This document shows positions 36,420 through 46,225 of a stretch of DNA of 64,000 bases, in pieces (position 1 is the stretch's first letter; every line of letters starts with the position of its first letter). The notes beneath the pieces were generated by a model. It ran no database searches. It was not told where the DNA came from and worked only from the letters and a program-made list of their open reading frames with translations. The DNA lies in contig WHUZ01000115.1 of assembly GCA_015179045.1 (NCBI GenBank), positions 62,001 to 126,000 on the forward strand. Reading direction: 5' to 3'. Origin of the DNA: Kalaharituber pfeilii (taxonomy: Eukaryota; Ascomycota; Pezizomycetes; Pezizales; Pezizaceae). Made by a program: the position numbers and the translations under genes.

Positions 36420-36960
36420 TAACGTCACTGACCGCGATCCGGCGCATTACCGGGATCCGGCGCATTACCGGGATCCGGCGCATTACCGGGATCCGGCGCA
36501 TTACCGGGATCCGGCGCATTACCGGGATCCGGCGCACTTCCGGAATAAAAACAATAGCCTCCTGTAAGGCCAAATCTTCATAGAAGATAACCAAATTGCA
36601 CATACAGCTTGGAGAGGTATAGGAAAGTAACTTCCGCACCTCAGTTAGCCAATTGGAAATTTTGAATGATACTCTATGGTGGTAGTTGCCCAATTAGGCA
36701 TCTGAACCCTATGCAGGTGTAAAATGGCAAGATGGCTATTGAGGACCTTGAGCAAGTGCATATACCTTCTATAGTATGTATTCAAGAGATCTGGAATGTT
36801 TCATGATGATTGGATACATATGAAACAAGTGGTAAGCCAATATCCATACATATATTTTTACTGCTAGAAGTGAATTTTGATATTCAGTCTGTATATATTT
36901 CTAAAAATATGAGGCATGTTCAAAATGCTCTAGAATATAACTCTACATATAGGAGAATAT
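36420..36960. repeat. Dispersed repeat, inverted copy at 52,937-53,320
   Basis: Reverse-complemented 52,937-53,320 matches this stretch over its whole length, including GGCATCTGAACCCTATGCAG and the CTTCTATAGTATGTATT block. The family is not identified. The right copy is interrupted by the Mutator-like element at 50,418-52,927, whose target it is. Confidence 0.8.
36433..36545. repeat. 18-bp minisatellite
   Basis: The unit GATCCGGCGCATTACCGG is repeated about six times, with the first and last units slightly changed. The paralogue at about 53,285-53,312 has only one unit, so the array expanded here. Confidence 0.95.
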
Positions 36961-37253
36961 ATCTTGAGTAGCCTATAGGTATAGGTATTGACAGAAAGTA
37001 GAAATCAATAGGAATATACATCTATGTATACCCAATTAGGTAATGCATATTCCTTAATGCACCATACATGAATGCTGCAGTCCTAAGCTATGAAACTTCA
37101 GAAATATAATCTAGAGACTTTTGGAATATTGGGGCAGCTGCAAAATGCTATACCAATGATCATTGTGAGTATAACTTCGAAGCATTATGATTGACAATTC
37201 CATGCAGCCTTGAGCCTGTTTCCGATATGTATAAATGTTTACCTATTATGCAT

Positions 37254-38682
37254 GTGTGCCGGGCCATTCGTAACAACGTTCCAGTGGCCACTAGCCCGGA
37301 CTACTCAACGGAACGCTGGTTCGTGATCACACACTAGTACAACGCATTGACCTTTTTGTTCTGCGCACAGAACTACAACAGAATGTTGGTATGTTGGTGG
37401 CTGTTAAAATACTAGAGGGTTCGAAATTGTAATTGTCTAAATTATTTGTTTATTTTTTTGTTTATTTACTCAAGTATTTAAACTTGATATTTTTCCATGC
37501 TGTCGGTATTTTGAATGTATTCTACATATATCGCATTCTGTTCCATACACTTCTCTAGTATACAACGCCAAGCCTATCTTATTTACCTAAACTGGTAATT
37601 ACTTTTCAGCCTCATTCCTTAACAATCTTTACCTATGGAGCCTTTTACACCCGAAATTCGCCATCAATTCGAGCTATATATTCAATCTCAGGACCATACA
37701 AATAGATATCGAATGGAACCTCAGAAGTAACAAGAAATCTGTCATGATCCAGAGTTGCCCGTGTCTTCAGCAGCTAAGAATAATATTTAAACTCTTGCCA
37801 AGTTAAGTATAACCTATAAAGAGATTTTTTAATAAGATATTAACAAATTCGAAATTTTTTATTAATGAGGACAGAGTTTTAATGTGCAAAGCGAATCCTC
37901 CCTAAAATGAATACCATCGTGAGGTTATTATAGAAGATCAAGCATCTAAAATTATTCAAGATATTCATTGCAATCTTTTAGCTCATGCTGGTAAAAATAA
38001 AACTTATTGGCATATTAAGTATCATGCCTATAGTATTAATACAGATGAGGTACGTATTTTTTTTAATATCTTATAAGTAATAACTACTAAAAATCTAACT
38101 ACTAAAAATCTAGGTATTATGGCTTATTCGGCGATGTCGTGTGTATATTCTTTGTCGCCGGAGACGGTCCTTAATGAAGCTGTTTTTTCCTATCGCTGGA
38201 GGGGTCCTTTTTTTTGCTGTCGGAGGAGTTCTTTGGTGGAGCTGTTTTTCCTATCGCCAGAGGGGTCCTTGATGAAGCTGATTTTTCCTGTCGCTGGAGG
38301 GGTCCTTGATAAAGCTTTTTTTCCCTGTCGCTGGGGGTCCTTGATGAAGTTGTTTTTTCCTGTCACTGGAGGGGTACTTGCCGCTGCTTTTTTTTTTTCG
38401 CTGGAGACGGTCCTTAATGAAGCTGTTTTTTCCTGTCGCTGGAGGGGTCCTTGGTAGAGCTGTTTTTTCCTGTGGCCGGGAGGGGTCTTTAGTGACGCTG
38501 TTTTTTTCAAACAGTGGATGTGTGGACACGCGAGTGTGTGTGTGAGAGTTTGAGAGGGTGAATTGTAGGTAGAATGAGAAAATTCAAATTCTGAGTGGCC
38601 CGGGCCAGTCACGAACCAGCGTTCCGTTGAGTAGTCCGGGCTAGTGGCCACTGGAACGTTTGTTACGAATGGCCCGGCACAC
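37254..38682 (+). mobile_element. Long-TIR DNA element with integrase-type zinc finger (Ginger-like candidate)
   Basis: The ends are inverted repeats of about 70 bp starting GTGTGCCGGGCCATTCGTAA, flanked by ATGCAT at 37,248-37,253 and 38,683-38,688. Inside, at about 37,860-38,055, a frame reads EVIIEDQASKIIQDIH..HAGKNKTYWHIK, with the His-x3-6-His..Lys-Thr pattern of retroviral-type integrase zinc-binding domains, but no downstream CxxC is seen and stops interrupt it. An upstream frame starts MEPFTPEIRHQFELYI at 37,636. Integrase-like domains inside TIR elements define the Ginger class, so that is my best guess. The downstream part is filled by a minisatellite. A truncated second copy is at 44,795-45,035. 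Confidence 0.65.
38155..38510. repeat. ~40-bp minisatellite inside the Ginger-like element
   Basis: About nine imperfect units are built on GGAGGGGTCCTTGATGAAGC followed by TGTTTTTTCCTGTCGCT. Unit lengths differ and T-runs vary. It replaces the place where a catalytic domain would be expected. Confidence 0.85.
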
Positions 38683-39084
38683 ATGCATATCGCTATGGTA
38701 GTGACAAAGGAATATGTGGATCATTTCCAAATAGAGTAAGGATTTCCTGTACTAGTACTGATCTAGCATTCTTGGCACGCTGCATTTTTCAGCTCTCCCA
38801 TACAAAGTGCCTCCTTTTCAATCTGCTTCTACATACTCATTAATTTTTTTTTTTTTTTTGATAGAGGACATTAAAATGTAGAGCAGACAAAATACTACGT
38901 ATTAATGTCCTTTAGGTTTCAATCAGATGTGGTTTGATAATATAGTAGCACTTCAAACGTGGTGGCTATAAGTGGTCCCTTATAGGTGCACTCCACCATA
39001 CCAACATTGTAGGGTAGGTATGATCAATTGTTGGTACAGGCATATGGCAAGACAGGGTCTAAAGTGGACTAGTGACGTAAGTGC

Positions 39085-39372
39085 TGTCGCAAACCTGGAG
39101 AGGGCCTTGGCATTGCACGTGCCCTGGTAAAGGAAGGCCAGAGGAGAGGGTACTAGAAGGTTCGGCCGGTTGAAGAACTGGGAGACTACCAAAAGGGGAA
39201 GTGAGTACTTGAGAATTACGGGTATATCAAGAGGGAGGAGGGGGCCTTCTCTGTAGCAGAACATAGAGCAATACAATCATCGTTACAAGGCAGAGGAAAG
39301 TCAGATCCATAGACCTCGTTCAATTCCAGTGATTTACTCCTTCTTCCCTCTAGTCCACTTTCCTCCTCGACA
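39085..39372. mobile_element. Solo LTR-like insertion, 288 bp
   Basis: It begins TGTCGCAAACC, ends CCTCGACA and is flanked by GTGC at 39,081-39,084 and 39,373-39,376. Copy B of the Mutator-like element has the uninterrupted GTAAGTGCGTGCCGG near 50,588-50,602. A 4-bp duplication is short for some LTR families but known for others. Confidence 0.7.
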
Positions 39373-39703
39373 GTGCGTACCGGCCCACTGGCTACCAAAT
39401 ATCGGCCCATGCTGTGATCTACTAGTTTGAATGCATGATTACTGAATTAAGTATAAAATGAAAAATGGAAAAATAGATCTGAATTAATGAGCAGATGAAG
39501 AAACAAAAATGAAATCTTGGGTTTCCTGTACCTCACTCTGTGATATTACTCGCTTATCAGTTCCGGTCACACTGCTAGTAGGCTTCGTCTTGCGCTGTCT
39601 CTTGCTCTTAGAATGTTACATTTGGAGTACACCACTCCAGATGCACAAGAGCTTATTCATTTGCAGTGCGGAACATTTTGAGGGTATGCAACTGAAGTGC
39701 AGG

Positions 39704-39762
39704 TATCGTCATCGCCCTTAGAGCGGCATGCGATAACCGATATCAAAAAAAAAAAAAAAAAA
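39704..39762 (+). mobile_element. 59-bp tail-only retroposon
   Basis: The insert consists of a diverged hairpin (TATCGTCATCGCCC..GAGCGGCATGCGATA), CCGATATC and about 18 A residues. GAAGTGCAGG precedes it and GAGGTGCAGG follows, a 10-bp duplication with one mismatch. Copy B near 51,755-51,765 has the site only once and no insert. Confidence 0.88.
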
Positions 39763-40217
39763 GAGGTGCAGGTGTAGGTAGCAAAAGCTTCAGCATATCC
39801 TGCAAAACCGGACAATTTTGAAACTGCTGGATGACCTGCGCTGCTTTACAGGCTTAAAAGTAAGCAAAGCGTTCTGCTTCTTTGCCAGAAAGATTGGCAT
39901 GATATTGCTCTGTTCAAATAATTTTGTTCGCATAACCCCGCATACAAGCTACAAGCCTATGGCAGGGACCAAAATAACATAGATTACCTCACTAGAATAT
40001 GTGAAGTTGATAATCCAGCTGGTGCCGTTTGGCCATGGGTCAATAATCCAGCCGTTTGCAATGATCACGATCCGGCAGCTGATGCTGTAGGTTCGGTTGA
40101 TGTAGCTAATAGCCATCTAGGATGAATTAAAGTGATTGGAATTAGTGTCTGCAATTCAAACAATGGTCCAAGCTGGTTGTGACATGGAAGCTTGTATTGG
40201 TACAGTAAGTAATACTA

Positions 40218-40429
40218 CTCGTTACCAGCATTTAGTGCTGTAATAGCATGCCTTGGTTGAAAGGCTGTGGCTACATTGCTATTGACCCAGGCCCCCAAGA
40301 GAAACGCTGCTGTTTTCCCTACAAAACTGTCCTCTCAAGAGAGGATACCCTGCTGCCACACCAGGCCACTGACCTCTCGCACGGACTATGCCCAGCCTCC
40401 ATTTTGCATCACTAAATGCTGGTAACAAG
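40218..40429. mobile_element. 212-bp CTCGTTACCAGC-end MITE nested in Mutator-like copy A
   Basis: The left end reads CTCGTTACCAGCATTTAGTG and the right end CACTAAATGCTGGTAACAAG, each beside a TA. The same element is at 52,591-52,803 in copy B, so it was there before the two copies separated. Confidence 0.8.
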
Positions 40430-40556
40430 TACCAACATTTGATCTACCTACCCCACAATGTTGGTACCTGTGTCACAGTGTCATGGCGTAAAGTTTATCG
40501 TCTGATGAGGTCCGGGAGCGGCAGGCAGAATCTGCCTGTCCGGAGAGGTTCCGCTC

Positions 40557-40700
40557 CACCAAGATTGTCTTCTTCCGTAGCCATCTGATCCCTGTGATTT
40601 TGCCTATGTCTTTATTGGATGCCTCCAACCATCTCTTGACATTTCCCAGGTCTTTCCTTAGGGCTATGCCGTGGACGATGCTCAAGCAATTGGCCACCGA
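40557..40700 (-). pseudogene. LINE ORF1 fragment
   Basis: The minus strand reads VHGIALRKDLGNVKRWLEAS..IGKITGIRWLRKKTILVE, close to the ORF1-like protein at 50,786-51,494 (VHGIALRKDLGKVKQWLEAA). The frame is cut by Mutator-like copy A at 40,556. Confidence 0.8.
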
Positions 40701-42351
40701 TTGGCGAACGGCTTAGGTGAACATTCGCATATTTACAAGACCACTTACCATCACAGATGGGGTAATGATGTGCCCACCGGTAATGATGCGCGCTCTTGGC
40801 ACTCCTCCTCACATTCTCCCCTCGTATTATTTATTGCAAGCATACAACATATATTAGAATTACATACTACAAGGCTAATTCGATATTGCTAAATCAGAAT
40901 CTTTCGTCAGAATCACGAAAAAATCAAAAGATCAAGATCTCTGAATAAATCTGTCATCCTCCATCCAAAAAACGACCCCCTTGCAAATGACCTATTCAAT
41001 ATCACCCAAAATTAAGAGATTATTATAGAGACCTATCAATACTTATTCACCGTACATCAGTCTATTAAGTTATAGTTAGCAATTGCATGTAGAATTCATG
41101 AAGAGTGCAGTATACCTTCAAATATATAAATAAAATTCAGATTCTCAAGCCAATCTTTGGATCTCGATGTCATCATCAGTATCCTCAGAGTCTTCAGATG
41201 ATCCAGAAATGGTAGAACTTGACATAGTGGTAGTTGAAGGACTAGAGATGATGACTGTAGCCTCATTTGAGGGCTCTGGTAGAGATGATGAGCTCTGTGG
41301 CTCAAAATTTGCGGATGATCCTCCTCTGGCCACCCTCTCCCTCAGCTGTTTAGACCCTCCCCAAACATCAACCATAGCTTTCCCTCAGCTGCGGCCCTGT
41401 GTGCGAACTGTCCCACGACCCCTGGTTGCAGCCCGCTCAGCTGCTTTCTGTTTCTTCTCTTCTTGCTTCTGTTTTGCCTTCTTTCATGCTCTGCCACAGC
41501 TAATTGCTTTTCTTCCTCAGTATCCATTTTCTTCTCCTCCGTAGCTTTCTGCCGCTCCTCTGCCTTCTGGGCCCGTTGTTGTGCTCTCAGGACCTTCTCC
41601 ACTGCCTCTTTCAACTTCTTCTCTTGTTTTTTTTGTTTTTTTTTCAATTTTTGCTGCTTCTGATTTTCCTCCACCTCAAGTGCCGCTTTCAACTCTGCCT
41701 CTCATGCAGCCTCAATATATGCTCGATCCAACATACACGGCCCCTTGATGTACTTCATACCCAATGCAGGCTGTGTGTTAGTAGCAATCTTACCACTCCG
41801 TAAAGTCTTGAAAGCTTGGGCTCTAGGCTCAATAACCATATACTTTGCTAACTTTTCCTCTAGAAACAGCACATGATCCATCACAGTTTTATGGGTATAG
41901 GGAGTCATTGCTATTTTGTCTAAAGCTGCTCAAGATACCGCTTGCCTAGATAGAGTATCTAGTATTGAGAGATCTGGCTTAGGGTCTGAGGTTGCAGGTG
42001 GAATAACTTCGTCTGGATTAATAGGCCAGTATCCAGATCCTCTTCATGCACCTAAGATTGTATCCTTCGTAAAAGTTTTTGATCTAGCAACACAGAGAAT
42101 TTCCCAGAAATCCGGTTTTCGCAGAGTATCTCCAGACTTCGCATATATCCAGTCTTGTAGTGCATTGAAATAGTGCTGCTGTAGAGGAGAAAAGCACCTA
42201 ACGTCGAGAGGTTGCATTAGGTGAGTAGTATGCAGAGGGAGGCAAAGCATGTGAATTCAATGATTGCGGGCATACTCTACTACTTCAAGTTTCCAGTGGA
42301 CGTGAGAGGAGTGTCCATCGATAATCACAAGTCGCCAAGGATATTCAGACA

Positions 42352-43017
42352 TATCTGCTGGAAGTGGAGGAGGTGGACTGCTGGATTCGGAAAAGGAAGT
42401 TCACTTATCCGTAATGCAACGAAAGTAGACAGGGTAAGACTGGGAGGAAGATGGCTTCGAGCAGGACAGTACGAATGGGACAGAGGACGGAAGTGAAGGA
42501 CCCCATTCTGTATTGTTATTTCACCCTAGTGAGTGGCACGAGCCGAGCCAGCTCGAGCTCAAACGAGCCAAGATCATGCTTGTGTTTTTCTTGACAGCTC
42601 GCTAAAATGCTTAGCCAGTGCAAGGTTTCAAAAACTGTAAATACCTAATATAGTAATAATTAGAGACTTGGAGCTCATTCTGACCTACCAACAACTTCGA
42701 AATGCACAATTTAGCTGATAGTAGTGAGAAAGATGAAAATTTAGCTTAGTTTAGTTTAGTTTGTCAATATTATGTATATAATCAATCCAGGATCGAGCCG
42801 AGCTCACTTACTCACGAGCTGGCTCGAGCTCACCCTCCAGCTCGGCTCGAGCTAGCTCGTGCCGCTCACTATTTCACCCGCATCACGTATGAGCTCCGCG
42901 GGCATCACATGTATTTATCGGCCACTTTAGTTTGTTTTCTTTTCTTTTGGTTTGATAAACCCTCGCCATAGCCCATAGGGCGGCACGCGAGTACTGATAT
43001 AAAAAAAAAAAAAAAAA
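42352..43017 (+). mobile_element. ORF1-only LINE copy split by a hAT MITE
   Basis: The 5' part encodes VDRVRLGGRWLRAGQYEWDRGRK, matching VEKVRLSGRWLRSVRYETERGRK of the element at 50,786-51,614. After the MITE (42,527-42,871) the ORF1 end resumes, then comes the hairpin CCTCGCCATAGCCC..GGGCGGCACGCGAG and poly(A) at 43,000-43,017. No RT or RNase H lies between ORF1 and tail. Confidence 0.75.
42527..42871. mobile_element. hAT-type MITE copy 1
   Basis: The termini are TAGTGAGTGGCACGAGC and, inverted, TAGTGAGCGGCACGAGC, followed by GAGCTCGAGCC-type repeats. TTTCACCC flanks both sides (42,519-42,526 and 42,872-42,879). The TAGTG start and 8-bp duplication are the hAT signature. There is no coding capacity in 345 bp. 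Confidence 0.93.
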
Positions 43018-43071
43018 CTTATCCGTAATAATAAAGGAGGACTCGGTTGTCACGGGAACTGCAGGGAGGGG

Positions 43072-43250
43072 TTTTTTTTTTTTTTTTTTTTTTTATATCA
43101 ATACTCGCATGCCGCCCAAAGGGCTATGGCGAGGTTTTATTACAAGTGAAAAAAGAAGTCGAACCCCAAACTATCTACTCCTAACTACATGTAGTGCCCG
43201 CGAAACTTCTCCATGATGCGGGTGGCAGTCCCGGTCCCGGGAGGGGTGCA
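43072..43250 (-). mobile_element. ORF1-only LINE 3' fragment
   Basis: On the minus strand the end of ORF1 (around ATRIMEKFRGHYM) is followed at once by the linker, hairpin and poly(A). It lies tail-to-tail with the copy at 42,352-43,017 inside the pogo element. Confidence 0.7.
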
Positions 43251-44563
43251 GGGGTAACTGCAGGCGGGGTACAGAGGAGGTAGCTGTGATAGCAGGTCAA
43301 GTATATGGCTCGAAATGATATTTCATGAACTCTAAACCAAGCTTATCATCCATATACCCACTCGAGGAACGACCGAATGAACGCCGGAAGGTCATGAAAA
43401 CCTCTGGATCTATAGTATCCTTCCCTATATGTTTTTACCTGCCAGACAATATATGGGGGATGACTTTGCCAGCTGCATTTACTGTCTCTAGATTGGTAAC
43501 AAAATCTCTGTTACCATCAGTAGCTGCAATTTTGCGACCTCTTCCTGTACGAACAATATATTTGCGTCTGCCAGTCGCAATACTCATGACAATGCCCTTT
43601 TCGTCATAGTTCCACAGATTGCCAGGGGTGATCTTCAGCTGCCGAATTGTAGTACGGAGTGATCGATAGAATGCTGTTTGTGCTGGAATGTTTGTACCCT
43701 GTACCTGTCGGATTCTCTCTATGTATTGTACATATTTTGCTTTCACTGCAGGGTGGCGTGTAAAGTATCTTTCATGCCAGCGGTGGGGAGGAATTTGGTT
43801 GCTATATCTTCGTTGCAAAAGCAAAACCACCATCGATCTCAACATTTGAAGATGAAACAGGGAAACCCATATCATTCATTTCAAGTGCCCAACACTCTAG
43901 TGCATTTTCTTCACTTCTGGTAAGCAATTGCTGCTTTTCTCGTGCCTCTTTCCTTGACTTGTGTGTCCCTTTAATCCGCCTACTTAATGTACAGGGATCA
44001 ACATCAAAGTATTCAGCTATTTTCGATAAAGACTCGTTTCGATGCTTATAAAAAATAAGCGATTGCTCTATTGATAGCTTCATGAGACTAATAGCTTCAG
44101 GCTGGTTCCGGCATGTCATGGCTGTAAAATGCGAGTATTTGGAGTAGAGAAATGGCTACGATATTGCGATTATACGTGATAGTGGGGATTGTCTTACCGA
44201 GGCTGAAATGTGTGCATCATTACAAGTGGCCACATCATTACCCCATCGGTGATGGTATTGGGTTCTCCCCTGTTGAATGCATAATATAGCCAAGCATTAC
44301 TACTAATACAGAACGAGCTTTAAATTTAGTGGTCAAGAGTGAAAAATCGTGCTCTTACATACTGTACCTTCTGGTCCCCTCGGGAATTGTATTTAATTCC
44401 TGAGAACCCCGGGCGTGCAAAATTGAGGAATCTCAGTAGCGCTATGCTTTGCAGTTAATGGTTATGTCGCAACTGAATCGATGTTCTCAGGAGATAGTAA
44501 CGAACTGAGGGCAGGGAAGGGAAGGGGATGCGTGTGCTTTTATAAGCAGGAAGGACCCGGGCC

Positions 44564-44598
44564 ACCCTGCCATGGCCACGTGCTACAAGCGGGGTTAT

Positions 44599-44630
<32 letters not shown>
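44564..44630 (+). mobile_element. 65-67-bp tail-only retroposon, second tail family
   Basis: The insert is CCCTGCCATGGCCACG..CAAGCGGGGTTATGTG plus GATTT and about 24 A residues. AAGGACCCGGGCC precedes it and GGACCTGGGCC follows, a target duplication with one mismatch. The tail matches the reverse of the LINE ends at 49,320 and 54,380. Confidence 0.8.
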
Positions 44631-44794
44631 GGACCTGGGCCGCTAGATATGCAAGGCTCCAATCTTATACTTCATAATTTCATAATAGCAGATGCCTTGA
44701 AACGTCTTCATCCGAGTCAGGAAACTCGGCGTGGGTGCATCCTGCTTGCTTGCGTAAAGCAAAACTGAAGAAGAAGGCAACAATGGCGGTGATA

Positions 44795-45035
44795 TATGTG
44801 CTGGGCCATTTGTAACAGCGATTCAGTCGCCACTGGCCTGCGCGACTCAACAGAAACGCTGGCCCGTGATTACATACTGGTACAACGCATTGACCCGTTT
44901 GTACAGAACTATAACGGGAATGTTGGTATGTTGGTAGCTGTTAGAATACTAGAGAATTCGAAATGATAATTATCTAGATTATTTGTTTTATTTTTTTTTT
45001 TTTTTGGTTATTTACTCGTGTATTTAAACTGTCAT
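44795..45035 (+). mobile_element. Truncated copy of the Ginger-like element
   Basis: It matches the first 240 bp of 37,254-38,682, starting at GTGCTGGGCCATTTGTAACA, including the ACAACGCATTGACC and TGTTGGTATGTTGGT blocks. The right part and right end are missing, so no target duplication can be scored. Confidence 0.75.
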
Positions 45036-45089
45036 TTTTCTTTTTTGCATTCCGTTGACGGGCACCACGATAGGCACCATGGCATATCA

Positions 45090-45540
45090 GCTCGTGCCCC
45101 AGCATATCAAAAGGTCCGCGCTCCCGATTTGGAATTCAAGCCCAACTCAGGCAGGCTTGCTCCCCCGGTCATAATATCGACCTGGTTTTTTTTTCTGGAG
45201 CTCCCATGTACCTCCAACACATCTTCCTGTTCGGAATGGAGATGCCATTAGTTTAGGTATTAATAAAAAGGAAGACAATGACCTTATAGAAATATCCGAA
45301 AAAGAAAGCAAAATGAATGGTGGTAGTCAAGCATCCAGGAGTAACTTGGTGGTCGCTGTAGGGAGGCGGCTAGAGCGCTGCTAGATGAGCCGCGAGAGAG
45401 AGACGGTGGGGGTGAATACCAGTGGAATCAAGTTGTCTACCTTCCGACCTGACTTATAGATAGTTTGGTGTAGTCCTTGTGGGTTGTTTATAATGCCGGA
45501 ATTTCCAACCACGGTACCATCATTTCACAACATAGCCCGT
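45090..45540. repeat. Dispersed copy of a module from the 0.2-0.9 kb repeat
   Basis: It shares GGAATTCAAGCCCAACTC, GATGCCATTAG-type, CAGGAGTAACTTGG and AAGTTGTCTACCTTCCGA segments, in order, with 310-880. Frames are short and degenerate. Confidence 0.6.
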
Positions 45541-45699
45541 CTTGCAAACCATTAAATCGTTACTCTAGACTTCGTCAGTAGCAGAACATACCGATCCCAA
45601 GTACCTTTTGCTGATTCCTAAGTTACTACCCTCGCTGAATATGAAATGGATACTAGTGCTGTTAGTGATCTGCAATAACATGATGGGTCGGAGTTGTCA

Positions 45700-45870
45700 A
45701 ATATCTTTTTTTTTTTTTTTTTTTATATCAATACTCGCTTGCCGCCCGATGGGCTATGGCGAGGGTCTTTATTAAAAGAAAGAACGAAACGAAGTCAAAC
45801 CCTGCAACTAACTACTACTAACTACATGTATTGCCCGCAAAACTCTCTCATGGTGCGGGTGAAAGGCCCG
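45700..45870 (-). mobile_element. ORF1-only LINE 3' fragment
   Basis: The minus strand shows an ORF1 end (TRTMREFCGQYM), a linker, the hairpin CCTCGCCATAGCCC..GGGCGGCAAGCGAG and poly(A). It is the fourth copy in the window in which ORF1 leads straight into the tail. Confidence 0.72.
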
Positions 45871-45874
45871 GTAT

Positions 45875-46225
45875 GTCCAAATATCAGTAAAACCATGATG
45901 GGGTCTAGTAGGAGGCCCAAGAGCAACCTCATGCTCTACGTGTACAGGTAACTGTACTTTGCTTACTATCTTTAGGGTAAAAACAATCTTTTTTGCCTAC
46001 AGTTTACCAGGTATCCTGACTTCAAGTTCGGTAGACCCAGCATCCCCAGCCTATCCGGACAGGCAACAAAGCTTTTATTTTGTTTTTCTGGGGGTGGCGT
46101 TTCGACAGCTCGCTTAAATTTCCAAAAGTGGTAGCGGAAGACTATAGGCGTGCCTGCCCCATGGGGAAGCGGGGAATAAGCGAGAGGGGAATTAGCGAGG
46201 GGAAACTGCGGGGGGATACCGCAAC
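45875..46225. other. Gap without recognisable gene
   Basis: A stretch at 46,040-46,100 includes CCGGACAGGCAACAAAG, a weak match to transposon ends nearby. Nothing else can be supported. Confidence 0.4.

Larger units (their letters stand above)
38985..40556. mobile_element. Mutator-like element copy A, left end truncated
   Basis: This stretch is collinear with 50,418-52,927 after removing insertions from both. The right terminal inverted repeat (about 125 bp, ending CTGTCCGGAGAGGTTCCG) is complete at 40,430-40,556, but the left one lacks its outer part of roughly 100 bp. It has gained a solo LTR (39,085-39,372) and a 59-bp tail-only retroposon (39,704-39,762) that copy B lacks. It interrupts a LINE ORF1 fragment on its right side. 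No transposase is recognisable. Confidence 0.8.
41145..44119 (-). pseudogene. Pogo/Fot1 transposase, broken
   Basis: The order from the N-terminus is: helix-turn-helix (44,119-43,802; KIAEYFDVDPCTLSRRIKG), CENP-B-like second DNA-binding region (IPPHRWHERYFTRHP), first catalytic Asp in LWNYDEKGI (about 43,605), second Asp in VIIDGHSSH (about 42,320) and third Asp in THLMQPLDV (about 42,210). A coiled-coil lysine/glutamate-rich tail (41,692-41,342) and an acidic end follow. A frameshift near 43,840, a stop near 43,432, a stop before the PLHTTH block and the insertion at 42,352-43,300 make it non-functional. Confidence 0.88.
40748..44255 (-). mobile_element. Fot1/pogo-family transposon, inactive, with nested insertion
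   Basis: The ends are CCATCACAGATGGGGTAATG and, inverted, CCATCACCGATGGGGTAATG, each beside a TA. The transposase is on the minus strand in broken frames. The block 42,352 to about 43,300 is a later insertion of LINE and hAT sequence between the first and second catalytic blocks. Without it the element is about 2.5 kb, within the size range of the family. Confidence 0.88.

Noticed and set aside
36433..36545. CRISPR array
   Set aside because: The 18-bp units are contiguous without spacers and the context is eukaryotic; it is a minisatellite.
41463..41803. Phe/Leu/Cys-rich frames as membrane proteins
   Set aside because: They are antisense of the Lys/Glu-rich transposase tail.
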